A stretch of 64,000 nucleotides of DNA from contig NZ_MVOL01000008.1 of the NCBI RefSeq assembly GCF_002018875.1, positions 1 to 64,000 on the forward strand. Reading direction: 5' to 3'. The DNA is from Pseudomonas sp. MF4836 (GTDB lineage: Bacteria; Pseudomonadota; Gammaproteobacteria; Pseudomonadales; Pseudomonadaceae). The notes beneath the pieces are model-generated. The model had not been told where the DNA came from. It did not search any database and was given only the letters and a program-made list of their open reading frames with translations. The position numbers and the translations under genes were made by a program. Shown one piece after another: positions 12,262 to 22,173 of the stretch. Positions within the stretch are counted from its first letter, which is position 1. Each line of letters starts with the position of its first letter.

Positions 12262-15200
12262 TTGAAAGACCTACTGAATTTGCTGAAAAACCAGGGTCAA
12301 GTCGAAGAGTTCGACGCCATCCGTATCGGATTGGCATCGCCTGAGATGATCCGTTCGTGGTCGTTCGGTGAAGTTAAAAAGCCGGAAACCATCAACTACC
12401 GTACGTTCAAACCCGAGCGTGACGGCCTGTTCTGCGCCAAGATCTTTGGCCCGGTTAAGGATTACGAGTGCCTGTGCGGTAAGTACAAGCGCCTGAAACA
12501 CCGCGGTGTGATCTGCGAGAAGTGCGGCGTTGAAGTTGCACTGGCCAAGGTTCGTCGTGAGCGCATGGCGCACATCGAACTGGCTTCTCCGGTTGCCCAC
12601 ATCTGGTTCCTGAAATCGCTGCCGTCCCGTATCGGCTTGCTGATGGACATGACCCTGCGTGATATCGAACGCGTTCTCTACTTTGAGAGCTATGTCGTTA
12701 TCGATCCAGGCATGACCACCCTTGAAAAGGGTCAGCTGCTGAACGACGAGCAGTACTTCGAAGCGCTGGAAGAGTTCGGTGACGATTTCGATGCCCGCAT
12801 GGGTGCCGAAGCTGTTCGTGAGCTGTTGCACGCTATCGATCTGGAGCACGAGATTGGTCGTCTGCGTGAAGAGATTCCGCAAACCAACTCCGAAACCAAA
12901 ATCAAGAAGCTGTCCAAGCGTCTGAAGTTGATGGAAGCCTTCCAGGGTTCCGGCAACCTGCCAGAGTGGATGGTGCTGACCGTTCTGCCGGTTCTGCCGC
13001 CAGATCTGCGTCCACTGGTCCCGCTGGATGGCGGTCGCTTCGCGACTTCCGACCTCAACGATCTGTATCGTCGAGTGATCAACCGTAACAACCGTTTGAA
13101 GCGCCTGCTTGATCTGTCCGCTCCGGACATCATCGTGCGCAACGAAAAACGTATGTTGCAGGAAGCCGTCGACGCATTGCTCGACAACGGTCGTCGTGGC
13201 CGCGCTATCACCGGTTCCAACAAGCGTCCTCTGAAATCCCTGGCTGACATGATCAAGGGTAAGCAAGGTCGTTTCCGTCAGAACTTGCTCGGTAAGCGTG
13301 TTGACTACTCCGGTCGTTCGGTAATTACCGTGGGTCCGACCCTGCGTCTGCACCAGTGCGGTCTGCCGAAGAAGATGGCTCTCGAGCTGTTCAAGCCGTT
13401 CATTTTCGGCAAGCTGGAAATGCGTGGTCTCGCTACCACCATCAAAGCTGCCAAGAAGATGGTCGAGCGTGAGCTGCCAGAGGTTTGGGACGTACTCGCT
13501 GAAGTAATCCGCGAACACCCAGTGCTTCTCAACCGTGCACCGACCCTTCACCGTCTGGGTATCCAGGCGTTTGAACCGGTACTGATCGAAGGTAAGGCTA
13601 TCCAGCTGCACCCGTTGGTCTGTGCTGCGTACAACGCCGACTTCGACGGCGACCAAATGGCCGTGCACGTACCGCTGACGCTGGAAGCCCAGTTGGAAGC
13701 GCGTGCGTTGATGATGTCGACCAACAACATTCTGTCGCCAGCCAACGGTGAGCCAATCATCGTTCCGTCGCAGGACGTTGTATTGGGTCTGTATTACATG
13801 ACCCGTGAAGCGATCAATGCCAAGGGCGAAGGTCGTATCTTCGCTGACCTGCAGGAAGTCGACCGCGTATTCCGCGCCGGCGAAGCTGCGCTGCACGCCA
13901 AGATCAAGGTTCGTATCAACGAAACCGTTAACGATCGTGATGGCGGCAGCGTGAGCGGCACCCGTATTGTCGACACCACTGTCGGCCGTGCGCTGCTGTT
14001 CCAGGTTGTGCCTAAAGGTCTGTCCTTCGACGTCGTCAACCTGCCGATGAAGAAAAAGGCGATCTCCAAGCTGATCAACCAGTGCTACCGCGTGGTTGGT
14101 CTGAAAGAGACCGTGATCTTCGCTGACCAGTTGATGTACACCGGTTTTGCTTATTCGACCATTTCCGGCGTTTCCATCGGTGTTAACGACTTCGTTATCC
14201 CGGATGAAAAAGCCCGCATCATCGGTGCTGCTACCGACGAAGTGAAAGAGATCGAAAGCCAGTACGCCTCCGGCCTGGTAACCCAGGGCGAGAAGTACAA
14301 CAAAGTGATCGACCTTTGGTCGAAAGCGAACGACGAAGTTTCCAAGGCGATGATGGCCAACCTCTCGAAAGAGAAAGTCATCGACCGCAATGGTGTCGAA
14401 GTCGAGCAAGAATCGTTCAACTCGATGTACATGATGGCCGACTCGGGCGCACGGGGTTCTGCGGCGCAGATCCGTCAGCTCGCCGGTATGCGTGGCCTGA
14501 TGGCCAAGCCGGACGGCTCCATCATTGAAACGCCGATTACTGCGAACTTCCGTGAAGGTTTGAGCGTACTTCAGTACTTCATCTCGACTCACGGTGCTCG
14601 TAAAGGTTTGGCGGATACCGCGTTGAAAACTGCGAACTCCGGTTACCTGACTCGTCGTCTGGTAGACGTGGCGCAGGATCTGGTTGTAACCGAGATCGAT
14701 TGCGGCACCGAGCACGGCCTGTTGATGACTCCGCACATTGAAGGCGGTGACGTTGTAGAGCCGCTGGGTGAGCGCGTATTGGGTCGTGTTATTGCCCGTG
14801 ACGTATTCAAGCCGGGTACCGAGGAAGTTATCGTTCCTGCCGGCACCCTGGTAGATGAGAAGTGGGTCGAGTTCATCGAGCTAAACAGCATCGACGAAGT
14901 GATCGTGCGTTCGCCGATCAGCTGCGAAACCCGCTACGGCATTTGCGCCAAGTGCTACGGCCGTGACTTGGCTCGTGGTCACCAGGTGAACATTGGTGAA
15001 GCTGTCGGCGTTATCGCTGCTCAGTCGATCGGTGAGCCGGGTACCCAGCTGACAATGCGTACGTTCCACATCGGTGGTGCGGCAAGCCGGACCTCCGCAG
15101 CTGACAGCGTTCAGGTGAAGAATGGCGGTACCGTCCGTCTGCATAACCTGAAGCACGTTGAGCGAGTGGATGGTCACCTGGTTGCTGTGTCCCGTTCCGG

Positions 15201-16461
15201 TGAGCTGGCAATCGCTGATGACTTCGGTCGTGAGCGCGAGCGTTACAAGCTGCCGTACGGTGCTGTGATTTCGGTTAAGGAAGGTGACAAGGTCGACGCT
15301 GGCGCAATCGTGGCCAAGTGGGATCCGCACACTCACCCAATCGTTACCGAAATGAAAGGTACCGTGACCTACGTGGGCATGGAAGAAGGCATCACGATCA
15401 AGCGTCAGACTGACGAATTGACCGGTATGACCAACATTGAAGTGCTCGACGCGAAAGATCGTCCAGCTGCCGGCAAGGACATTCGTCCTGCTGTGAAGAT
15501 GGTCGATGACAACGGCAAGGATCTGTTGCTGCCAGGTACTGACGTTATCGCTCAGTACTTCCTGCCAGCCAACGCCCTGGTCGGTGTAGCGGATGGTGCG
15601 AAGATCGCGATCGGTGATGTTATCGCTCGTATCCCGCAAGAAACTTCGAAGACCCGTGACATCACCGGTGGTCTGCCGCGTGTTGCCGACTTGTTCGAAG
15701 CTCGTCGTCCGAAAGAAGCGTCGATTCTGGCTGAAGTCAGCGGCACCATCGCGTTCGGTAAAGAGACCAAAGGCAAGCGCCGTCTGGTTATCACCCCGAA
15801 CGACGGTACCGATCCGTACGAAGAGCTGATTCCAAAGTGGCGTCACCTGAACGTCTTCGAAGGCGAGCAAGTGAACCGCGGCGAAGTTATCTCCGACGGT
15901 CCAAGCGATCCACACGACATCTTGCGTCTGCTGGGTGTGAGTGCGCTGGCCAAGTACATCGTTAACGAGATCCAGGACGTTTACCGTCTGCAAGGCGTGA
16001 AGATCAACGATAAGCACATCGAGACCATTCTGCGTCAGATGCTGCGTAAGGTTGAGATCGCTGAATCTGGCGATTCCACCTTCATCAAGGGCGACCAGAT
16101 GGAGTTGACTCACGTACTGGTAGAAAACGAGCGTCTGGCTGGCGACGATAAATTTGTTTCCAAATTTACTCGTGTGCTGCTGGGTATCACCAAGGCGTCG
16201 TTGTCCACCGAATCGTTCATCTCGGCGGCCTCTTTCCAAGAGACCACTCGCGTACTGACCGAAGCGGCGGTAACCGGCAAGCGCGATTACCTGCGCGGCC
16301 TGAAAGAGAACGTGGTTGTGGGTCGTCTGATCCCAGCCGGTACCGGCCTGGCGTATCACAGCGAGCGTAAGCGTCGTCGTGAAGCAGACAAGCCGCTGCG
16401 CGTAAGCGCAAGTGAAGTTGAAGCTGCACTGACCGAAGCGCTGAACTCCAGCGGCAACTGA
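12262..16461 (+). CDS. rpoC: DNA-directed RNA polymerase subunit beta'
   Basis: This is the catalytic beta' subunit, 1399 aa. It has the N-terminal zinc site CLCGKYKRLKHRGVICEKCG (about residues 71-90), the Mg2+-binding NADFDGDQMAVH near residue 460, the trigger-loop region around residue 930 and the second zinc cluster CETRYGICAKCYG. The start codon is TTG at 12262, preceded by a strong GGAGG, and gives the usual N-terminus LKDLLNLLKNQ. Confidence 0.98.
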   Translation: MKDLLNLLKNQGQVEEFDAIRIGLASPEMIRSWSFGEVKKPETINYRTFKPERDGLFCAKIFGPVKDYECLCGKYKRLKHRGVICEKCGVEVALAKVRRERMAHIELASPVAHIWFLKSLPSRIGLLMDMTLRDIERVLYFESYVVIDPGMTTLEKGQLLNDEQYFEALEEFGDDFDARMGAEAVRELLHAIDLEHEIGRLREEIPQTNSETKIKKLSKRLKLMEAFQGSGNLPEWMVLTVLPVLPPDLRPLVPLDGGRFATSDLNDLYRRVINRNNRLKRLLDLSAPDIIVRNEKRMLQEAVDALLDNGRRGRAITGSNKRPLKSLADMIKGKQGRFRQNLLGKRVDYSGRSVITVGPTLRLHQCGLPKKMALELFKPFIFGKLEMRGLATTIKAAKKMVERELPEVWDVLAEVIREHPVLLNRAPTLHRLGIQAFEPVLIEGKAIQLHPLVCAAYNADFDGDQMAVHVPLTLEAQLEARALMMSTNNILSPANGEPIIVPSQDVVLGLYYMTREAINAKGEGRIFADLQEVDRVFRAGEAALHAKIKVRINETVNDRDGGSVSGTRIVDTTVGRALLFQVVPKGLSFDVVNLPMKKKAISKLINQCYRVVGLKETVIFADQLMYTGFAYSTISGVSIGVNDFVIPDEKARIIGAATDEVKEIESQYASGLVTQGEKYNKVIDLWSKANDEVSKAMMANLSKEKVIDRNGVEVEQESFNSMYMMADSGARGSAAQIRQLAGMRGLMAKPDGSIIETPITANFREGLSVLQYFISTHGARKGLADTALKTANSGYLTRRLVDVAQDLVVTEIDCGTEHGLLMTPHIEGGDVVEPLGERVLGRVIARDVFKPGTEEVIVPAGTLVDEKWVEFIELNSIDEVIVRSPISCETRYGICAKCYGRDLARGHQVNIGEAVGVIAAQSIGEPGTQLTMRTFHIGGAASRTSAADSVQVKNGGTVRLHNLKHVERVDGHLVAVSRSGELAIADDFGRERERYKLPYGAVISVKEGDKVDAGAIVAKWDPHTHPIVTEMKGTVTYVGMEEGITIKRQTDELTGMTNIEVLDAKDRPAAGKDIRPAVKMVDDNGKDLLLPGTDVIAQYFLPANALVGVADGAKIAIGDVIARIPQETSKTRDITGGLPRVADLFEARRPKEASILAEVSGTIAFGKETKGKRRLVITPNDGTDPYEELIPKWRHLNVFEGEQVNRGEVISDGPSDPHDILRLLGVSALAKYIVNEIQDVYRLQGVKINDKHIETILRQMLRKVEIAESGDSTFIKGDQMELTHVLVENERLAGDDKFVSKFTRVLLGITKASLSTESFISAASFQETTRVLTEAAVTGKRDYLRGLKENVVVGRLIPAGTGLAYHSERKRRREADKPLRVSASEVEAALTEALNSSGN

Positions 16462-16492
16462 GGTCTGCAGTAGATTGAGATAGGGCCCTGGC

Positions 16493-16546
16493 CTTCATCG
16501 AGCAACTCACCAAGGTGTTTTTACCTTGGCGAGTTGGGCGATGAGG
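16493..16546 (+). other. Very long imperfect hairpin between rpoC and rpsL
   Basis: Segments catcg-caactc-ccaaggt and accttgg-gagttg-cgatg pair around a short loop to make a roughly 20-bp stem with two small interior mismatches. No T-run follows, so it is not a textbook terminator. It could stabilise the 3' end of the rpoBC mRNA, or be an RNase III site or a terminator needing Rho. Confidence 0.65.
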
Positions 16547-16559
16547 TCGGGGCCTTGCC

Positions 16560-16588
16560 TTGACTGGGGACAAGATCCTCTTTAGACT
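16560..16588 (+). promoter_or_regulatory. Promoter of the str operon (rpsL-rpsG-fusA-tuf)
   Basis: TTGACT at 16560-16565 and TAGACT at 16583-16588 have an ideal 17-bp spacer and lie 75 bp before rpsL, just after the long rpoC-rpsL hairpin. Confidence 0.7.
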
Positions 16589-16663
16589 CTTGTACCCCTA
16601 AATTTGGTGGAGCTTGTGCTCTGCCATTTTGTTTATGTCGAAAGACAACAGTGGAGCTAGTAG

Positions 16664-17035
16664 ATGGCAACTATCAACCAGCTGGTACGTCAGCCGCGTA
16701 AGCGTATCGTCGAGAAATCCGACGTGCCTGCGCTGCAGAACTGCCCGCAACGTCGTGGCGTGTGCACTCGCGTGTATACCACTACGCCGAAAAAACCTAA
16801 CTCGGCACTGCGTAAAGTATGCCGTGTGCGTCTGACCAACGGTTTCGAGGTTTCCTCGTACATCGGCGGTGAAGGCCACAACCTGCAAGAGCACAGCGTG
16901 GTACTGATCCGCGGCGGTCGTGTAAAAGACTTGCCAGGTGTTCGTTACCACACCGTTCGCGGCTCCCTGGATACCTCCGGCGTTAAAGGTCGTAACCAAG
17001 GTCGTTCGAAGTACGGTACCAAGAAGCCTAAGTAG
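16664..17035 (+). CDS. rpsL: 30S ribosomal protein S12
   Basis: S12 sits at the decoding centre and controls accuracy. The 123-aa protein has the conserved TTPKKPNSALRKVCRVRL and RGGRVKDLPGVRYHTVRG motifs. The lysines that mutate in streptomycin resistance (Lys43 and Lys88) are wild type. It is the first gene of the str operon. Confidence 0.98.
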   Translation: MATINQLVRQPRKRIVEKSDVPALQNCPQRRGVCTRVYTTTPKKPNSALRKVCRVRLTNGFEVSSYIGGEGHNLQEHSVVLIRGGRVKDLPGVRYHTVRGSLDTSGVKGRNQGRSKYGTKKPK

Positions 17036-17154
17036 TAGCGGCTTTTTGTAAAAACTGAATCATCTTATTTTCTGAGTCGATAAGAGTAAGGTCGGAGGCG
17101 TCCCGAAAGGGCAATGATTCCGAGCGAACCTGAAGACCGTTTGAGGGCTTATCC

Positions 17155-17625
17155 ATGCCAAGAAGACGCGTAGCAGCCAAGCGCGAAGTGCTTGACGATC
17201 CAAAATACGGAAGCCAAATTCTGGCCAAGTTCATGAACCACGTAATGGAAAGCGGCAAGAAAGCCGTTGCCGAGCGTATCGTTTATGGCGCGCTGGAAAA
17301 GGTTAAAGAACGCAAGAACAGCGACCCCCTGGAAATCTTCGAGAAAGCTCTCGACGCCATCGCTCCGCTGGTCGAAGTGAAGTCGCGCCGTGTAGGCGGT
17401 GCTACTTACCAGGTTCCAGTCGAAGTTCGTCCGTCCCGTCGTAACGCCCTGGCAATGCGCTGGTTGGTAGACTTCGCCCGTAAGCGCGGCGAGAAGTCTA
17501 TGGCTCTGCGTTTGGCTGGCGAACTGTTGGATGCTGCTGAAGGTAAAGGTGCTGCTGTTAAGAAGCGTGAAGACGTGCACCGTATGGCCGAAGCTAACAA
17601 AGCTTTCTCGCACTACCGCTTCTAA
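17155..17625 (+). CDS. rpsG: 30S ribosomal protein S7
   Basis: S7 nucleates assembly of the 30S head and lines the E site. The 156-aa protein starts [20 protein letters not shown] and includes the beta-hairpin segment [16 protein letters not shown]. It follows rpsL after 119 nt, a gap that in E. coli contains the S7 autoregulatory site; I did not identify that site here. Confidence 0.97.
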
Positions 17626-17655
17626 TTTCAGCGTCACTAATTTTGCGAGGGCTTT

Positions 17656-19758
17656 ATGGCTCGTACTACTCCGATTAACCGCTACCGTAACATTGGTATC
17701 GTTGCTCACGTGGATGCTGGTAAAACCACCACTACCGAGCGCGTCCTTTTTTACACCGGCGTAAACCACAAGATGGGCGAGGTGCATGACGGCGCCGCGA
17801 CCACCGACTGGATGGTGCAGGAGCAGGAGCGTGGTATTACCATTACTTCTGCTGCAATCACCACCTTCTGGCAGGGTTCTGCCAAGCAGTTCGACAAATA
17901 CCGTTTCAACGTAATCGATACCCCGGGCCACGTAGACTTCACTATTGAAGTTGAGCGTTCCCTGCGCGTACTCGACGGCGCGGTAGTTGTGTTCTGCGGT
18001 ACCTCGGGTGTTGAGCCTCAGTCGGAAACCGTATGGCGTCAAGCCAACAAGTACGGCGTTCCACGTCTTGTTTACGTAAACAAGATGGACCGCGCGGGTG
18101 CTAACTTCCTGCGTGTAGTTGCTCAGATCAAACAGCGTCTGGGTCACACTCCGGTGCCTATCCAGTTGGCGATCGGTTCCGAAGACAACTTCCGTGGTCA
18201 GATCGATCTGATGAGCATGGAAGCGGTTTACTGGGACGATGCTGATAAAGGCATGGTGCCACGTCGCGAAGCTATTCCTGCAGATATGCTGGAACTGGCT
18301 GAAGAGTGGCGCAGCAACATGGTTGAGGCTGCTGCCGAAGCCAACGAAGATCTGATGAACAAGTACCTCGAGGGTGAAGAACTCACCGTCGAAGAAATCA
18401 AGGCTGCTCTGCGTCAGCGTACTATCGCTGGCGAAATCGTCTTGGCTGTTTGCGGTTCTTCCTTCAAGAACAAGGGTGTTCCCCTGGTTCTCGACGCCGT
18501 TATCGACTACCTGCCTGCACCGGTCGACATTCCTGCCATCAAGGGTACTGACCCGGATGACGAGACTATCGAACTGGAGCGTCATGCAGACGACAGCGAG
18601 CCGTTCTCGGCTCTGGCGTTCAAGATTGCTACTGACCCATTCGTGGGTACTTTGACCTTCGTTCGAGTTTACTCGGGCGTGTTGAGCTCCGGCGACGGCG
18701 TTATCAACTCGGTTAAAGGCAAGAAAGAGCGCGTGGGTCGTATGGTGCAAATGCACGCAAACGCCCGTGAAGAAATCAAGGAAGTACGCGCTGGTGACAT
18801 CGCGGCCTTGATCGGCATGAAGGACGTCACCACTGGTGAAACCTTGTGCACCGCTGACAAGCCAATCATCCTGGTTCGCATGGACTTCCCGGAGCCGGTT
18901 ATTTCGGTTGCCGTTGAGCCTAAGACCAAGGATGACCAGGAAAAAATGGGTATCGCTCTGGGCAAGCTTGCTCAGGAAGATCCATCTTTCCGCGTCAAAA
19001 CTGATGAAGAGACTGGTCAGACGATCATCTCCGGCATGGGCGAGTTGCACCTGGACATCCTGGTTGACCGGATGCGCCGTGAGTTCAACGTCGAAGCCAA
19101 CATCGGTAAGCCTCAGGTTTCCTATCGTGAGCGCATCACGAAGAGCTGTGAGATCGAAGGTAAGTTCGTTCGTCAGTCCGGCGGTCGTGGCCAGTTCGGC
19201 CATTGCTGGATTCGTTTTGCTCCTGCTGACGAAGGTCAGGAAGGTCTGCAATTCCTGAACGAAGTTGTTGGTGGTGTGGTTCCTAAGGAATACATCCCGG
19301 CAATCCAGAAGGGTATCGAAGAGCAGATGAAGAACGGCGTTGTTGCCGGCTATCCGCTGATCGGCCTGAAGGCTACCGTGTTCGATGGTTCTTACCATGA
19401 CGTCGACTCCAATGAGATGGCGTTTAAGGTTGCTGCTTCCATGGCTACCAAGCAATTGGCTACCAAAGGTGGTGGTGAGCTGCTTGAGCCGATCATGGCG
19501 GTAGAGGTTGTTACGCCTGAAGACTATATGGGTGATGTGATGGGCGACCTTAACCGTCGTCGTGGCATGATCCAGGGTATGGAAGACACGGTATCCGGCA
19601 AGGTTATTCGCGCCGAGGTTCCGCTGGGTGAGATGTTCGGTTATGCGACCGACGTCCGTTCCATGTCCCAGGGTCGCGCAAGCTACTCTATGGAATTCAA
19701 AAAATACGATACAGCTCCGGCGCACATCGTCGAAACTGTCACCAAAAAACAAGGCTGA
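17656..19758 (+). CDS. fusA: Elongation factor G
   Basis: EF-G drives translocation and, with RRF, ribosome recycling. The 700-aa protein has G1 AHVDAGKTTTTER near residue 17, DTPGHVDF, NKMDR and the five-domain length of FusA1. It follows rpsG after 30 nt with a gcgagg ribosome binding site and precedes the second tuf by 30 nt. Confidence 0.97.
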   Translation: MARTTPINRYRNIGIVAHVDAGKTTTTERVLFYTGVNHKMGEVHDGAATTDWMVQEQERGITITSAAITTFWQGSAKQFDKYRFNVIDTPGHVDFTIEVERSLRVLDGAVVVFCGTSGVEPQSETVWRQANKYGVPRLVYVNKMDRAGANFLRVVAQIKQRLGHTPVPIQLAIGSEDNFRGQIDLMSMEAVYWDDADKGMVPRREAIPADMLELAEEWRSNMVEAAAEANEDLMNKYLEGEELTVEEIKAALRQRTIAGEIVLAVCGSSFKNKGVPLVLDAVIDYLPAPVDIPAIKGTDPDDETIELERHADDSEPFSALAFKIATDPFVGTLTFVRVYSGVLSSGDGVINSVKGKKERVGRMVQMHANAREEIKEVRAGDIAALIGMKDVTTGETLCTADKPIILVRMDFPEPVISVAVEPKTKDDQEKMGIALGKLAQEDPSFRVKTDEETGQTIISGMGELHLDILVDRMRREFNVEANIGKPQVSYRERITKSCEIEGKFVRQSGGRGQFGHCWIRFAPADEGQEGLQFLNEVVGGVVPKEYIPAIQKGIEEQMKNGVVAGYPLIGLKATVFDGSYHDVDSNEMAFKVAASMATKQLATKGGGELLEPIMAVEVVTPEDYMGDVMGDLNRRRGMIQGMEDTVSGKVIRAEVPLGEMFGYATDVRSMSQGRASYSMEFKKYDTAPAHIVETVTKKQG

Positions 19759-19788
19759 TTCAGTCCTTTAGGCAAGGAGTTAATTGTC

Positions 19789-20982
19789 GTGGCTAAAGAA
19801 AAATTTGACCGTACCCTCCCGCACGTCAACGTTGGCACCATTGGTCACGTTGACCACGGTAAAACCACGCTGACCGCTGCTCTGACTCGCGTCTGCTCCG
19901 AAGTTTTCGGTTCGGCTGTTGTTGCTTTCGACAAGATCGACAGCGCTCCAGAAGAGAAGGCTCGTGGTATCACCATCAACACCGCGCACGTTGAATACAA
20001 CTCGCTGATCCGTCACTACGCTCACGTTGACTGCCCAGGTCACGCTGACTATGTGAAGAACATGATCACCGGTGCTGCTCAGATGGACGGCGCTATCCTG
20101 GTTTGCTCGGCCGCTGATGGTCCGATGCCACAAACCCGTGAGCACATCCTGCTGTCCCGTCAGGTTGGCGTTCCGTACATCGTTGTCTTCCTGAACAAGG
20201 CTGACATGGTTGACGACGCTGAGCTGCTGGAACTGGTTGAGATGGAAGTGCGCGATCTGCTGAGCACTTACGACTTCCCAGGTGACGACACTCCGATCAT
20301 CATCGGTTCCGCTCTGATGGCTCTGAACGGCCAAGACGACAACGAAATGGGCACCACTGCCGTTCGTAAACTGGTTGAGACTCTGGACAGCTACATTCCA
20401 GATCCAGTTCGTGTTATCGACAAGCCGTTCCTGATGCCAATCGAAGACGTATTCTCGATCTCCGGTCGCGGTACTGTTGTAACTGGCCGTATCGAGCGCG
20501 GTATCGTCAAGGTTCAGGATCCACTGGAAATCGTTGGTCTGCGTGACACTACTGTCACCACCTGCACCGGTGTTGAAATGTTCCGTAAGCTGCTCGACGA
20601 AGGTCGTGCTGGCGAGAACTGCGGCGTGCTGCTGCGCGGCACCAAGCGTGACGACGTAGAGCGTGGCCAGGTTCTGGTCAAGCCAGGTTCGGTTAAGCCG
20701 CACACTACCTTCGAAGCTGAAGTGTACGTGCTGAGCAAAGAAGAAGGCGGTCGTCACACTCCGTTCTTCAAAGGCTACCGTCCACAGTTCTACTTCCGGA
20801 CCACTGACGTGACCGGTAACTGCGAACTGCCGGAAGGCGTTGAAATGGTAATGCCAGGCGACAACATCAAAATGGTTGTCACCCTGATCAAAACCATCGC
20901 AATGGAAGATGGTCTGCGTTTCGCTATTCGTGAAGGCGGTCGTACCGTCGGCGCTGGCGTCGTAGCCAAAATCATCGCCTAA
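19789..20982 (+). CDS. tufA: Elongation factor Tu (second copy, str operon)
   Basis: A 397-aa EF-Tu with all G motifs, starting with GTG at 19789 behind a good AAGGAG. Codon use is strongly biased to C-ending optimal codons, more so than in the copy at 3233. The two proteins are about 93% identical, with changes clustered in blocks separated by identical stretches. It is the last gene of the str operon and is followed by a strong terminator. Confidence 0.97.
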   Translation: MAKEKFDRTLPHVNVGTIGHVDHGKTTLTAALTRVCSEVFGSAVVAFDKIDSAPEEKARGITINTAHVEYNSLIRHYAHVDCPGHADYVKNMITGAAQMDGAILVCSAADGPMPQTREHILLSRQVGVPYIVVFLNKADMVDDAELLELVEMEVRDLLSTYDFPGDDTPIIIGSALMALNGQDDNEMGTTAVRKLVETLDSYIPDPVRVIDKPFLMPIEDVFSISGRGTVVTGRIERGIVKVQDPLEIVGLRDTTVTTCTGVEMFRKLLDEGRAGENCGVLLRGTKRDDVERGQVLVKPGSVKPHTTFEAEVYVLSKEEGGRHTPFFKGYRPQFYFRTTDVTGNCELPEGVEMVMPGDNIKMVVTLIKTIAMEDGLRFAIREGGRTVGAGVVAKIIA

Positions 20983-21001
20983 GCGTTGATTGATTAAAAA
21001 G

Positions 21002-21036
21002 CCCTCGCTAGCGGTCTCCGCTGGCGGGGGTTTTTT
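21002..21036 (+). terminator. Rho-independent terminator of the str operon
   Basis: A 13-bp GC-rich stem (ccctcgctagcgg / ccgctggcggggg) followed by TTTTTT ends the str operon just before the S10 promoter. Confidence 0.93.
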
Positions 21037-21042
21037 ATTGGG

Positions 21043-21071
21043 TTGACACTCTGTTGGCCCGTCTATAGAAT
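21043..21071 (+). promoter_or_regulatory. Promoter of the S10 operon
   Basis: TTGACA at 21043-21048 and TAGAAT at 21066-21071 are separated by 17 bp. The predicted leader to rpsJ is only about 55 nt, too short for an E. coli-length (about 170 nt) S10 leader with the L4-responsive attenuator. Confidence 0.8.
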
Positions 21072-21133
21072 TGCGCCTCCTTTTAACGGGCGTATTGCGC
21101 TCGGTGGGAATAGCAGCCGGAGTCTGAAATCCA

Positions 21134-21445
21134 ATGCAAAATCAGCAAATCCGTATCAGGTTGAAGGCTTTTGACCATCGCCTGATCGACCAATCCACCC
21201 AGGAAATCGTGGAAACCGCGAAACGTACTGGTGCTCAAGTGCGTGGTCCAATTCCACTGCCTACCCGTAAAGAGCGGTTCACCGTTCTGGTCTCCCCGCA
21301 CGTCAACAAAGACGCGCGTGACCAGTACGAGATCCGTACTCATAAGCGCGTTCTGGACATCGTCCAGCCAACGGATAAAACCGTTGATGCTCTTATGAAG
21401 CTTGATCTTGCGGCCGGTGTGGAAGTGCAGATCAGCCTCGGCTAA
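21134..21445 (+). CDS. rpsJ: 30S ribosomal protein S10
   Basis: S10 (NusE) is a 30S head protein and also a transcription antitermination factor that binds NusB and NusG. The 103-aa protein starts [19 protein letters not shown] and has the conserved loop [20 protein letters not shown]. It is the first gene of the S10 operon. Confidence 0.97.
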
Positions 21446-21525
21446 GACTCGGTCTTAGTCGTGTAACGCTCTGAAATGGGCGGCCATAGCGGGTGAAAGC
21501 CCCGTACACTCATGAGGTTTACAAC

Positions 21526-22161
21526 ATGACTATTGGTGTAGTCGGTCGTAAATGCGGTATGACCCGTATTTTCACCGAAGAAGGTGTCTCCATTCCGGTC
21601 ACGGTCATTGAGATCGAGCCGAATCGCGTCACCCAGTTCAAAACTGAAGAGACCGATGGCTATCGTGCAGTGCAAGTCACTGTAGGCGAGCGTCGTGCTT
21701 CGCGTGTTACAGCTGCTCAAGCTGGCCACTTCGCCAAGGCGAACGTTGCCGCTGGTCGTACCGTAATGGAATTCCGTCTTGAAGAAGGCGACTACCAGGC
21801 CGGCGATCTGATCAACGCTGAAATCTTCGCTGCTGGTCAACTGGTTGATGTAACCGGTCAGTCCAAAGGTAAAGGCTTCCAGGGTACGATCAAGCGTTGG
21901 AACTTCCGCGGGCAAGATAATACCCACGGTAACTCCGTGTCCCACCGCGTTCCAGGCTCTATCGGCCAGTGCCAGACTCCTGGTCGTGTATTCAAGGGCA
22001 AGAAAATGTCCGGTCATATGGGCGCTGAGCGCGTGACCGTGCAGTCCCTTGAAGTAGTGCGCGTGGACGCTGAACGCAATCTGTTGTTGGTCAAGGGCGC
22101 TGTTCCTGGCGCTACTGGCGGCAACTTGGTTGTACGTCCAGCAGCCAAGGCTCGCGGTTAA
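21526..22161 (+). CDS. rplC: 50S ribosomal protein L3
   Basis: L3 is an early assembly protein reaching the peptidyl transferase centre. The 211-aa protein starts MTIGVVGRKCGMTRIF and contains the central extension SHRVPGSIGQCQTPGRVFKG with the glutamine that is N5-methylated by PrmB in E. coli. An in-frame ATG 33 nt upstream is rejected because the residues before 21526 do not match the family; the chosen start has a gaggt ribosome binding site. Confidence 0.97.
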   Translation: MTIGVVGRKCGMTRIFTEEGVSIPVTVIEIEPNRVTQFKTEETDGYRAVQVTVGERRASRVTAAQAGHFAKANVAAGRTVMEFRLEEGDYQAGDLINAEIFAAGQLVDVTGQSKGKGFQGTIKRWNFRGQDNTHGNSVSHRVPGSIGQCQTPGRVFKGKKMSGHMGAERVTVQSLEVVRVDAERNLLLVKGAVPGATGGNLVVRPAAKARG

Positions 22162-22173
22162 GGGGAAGCTGAC

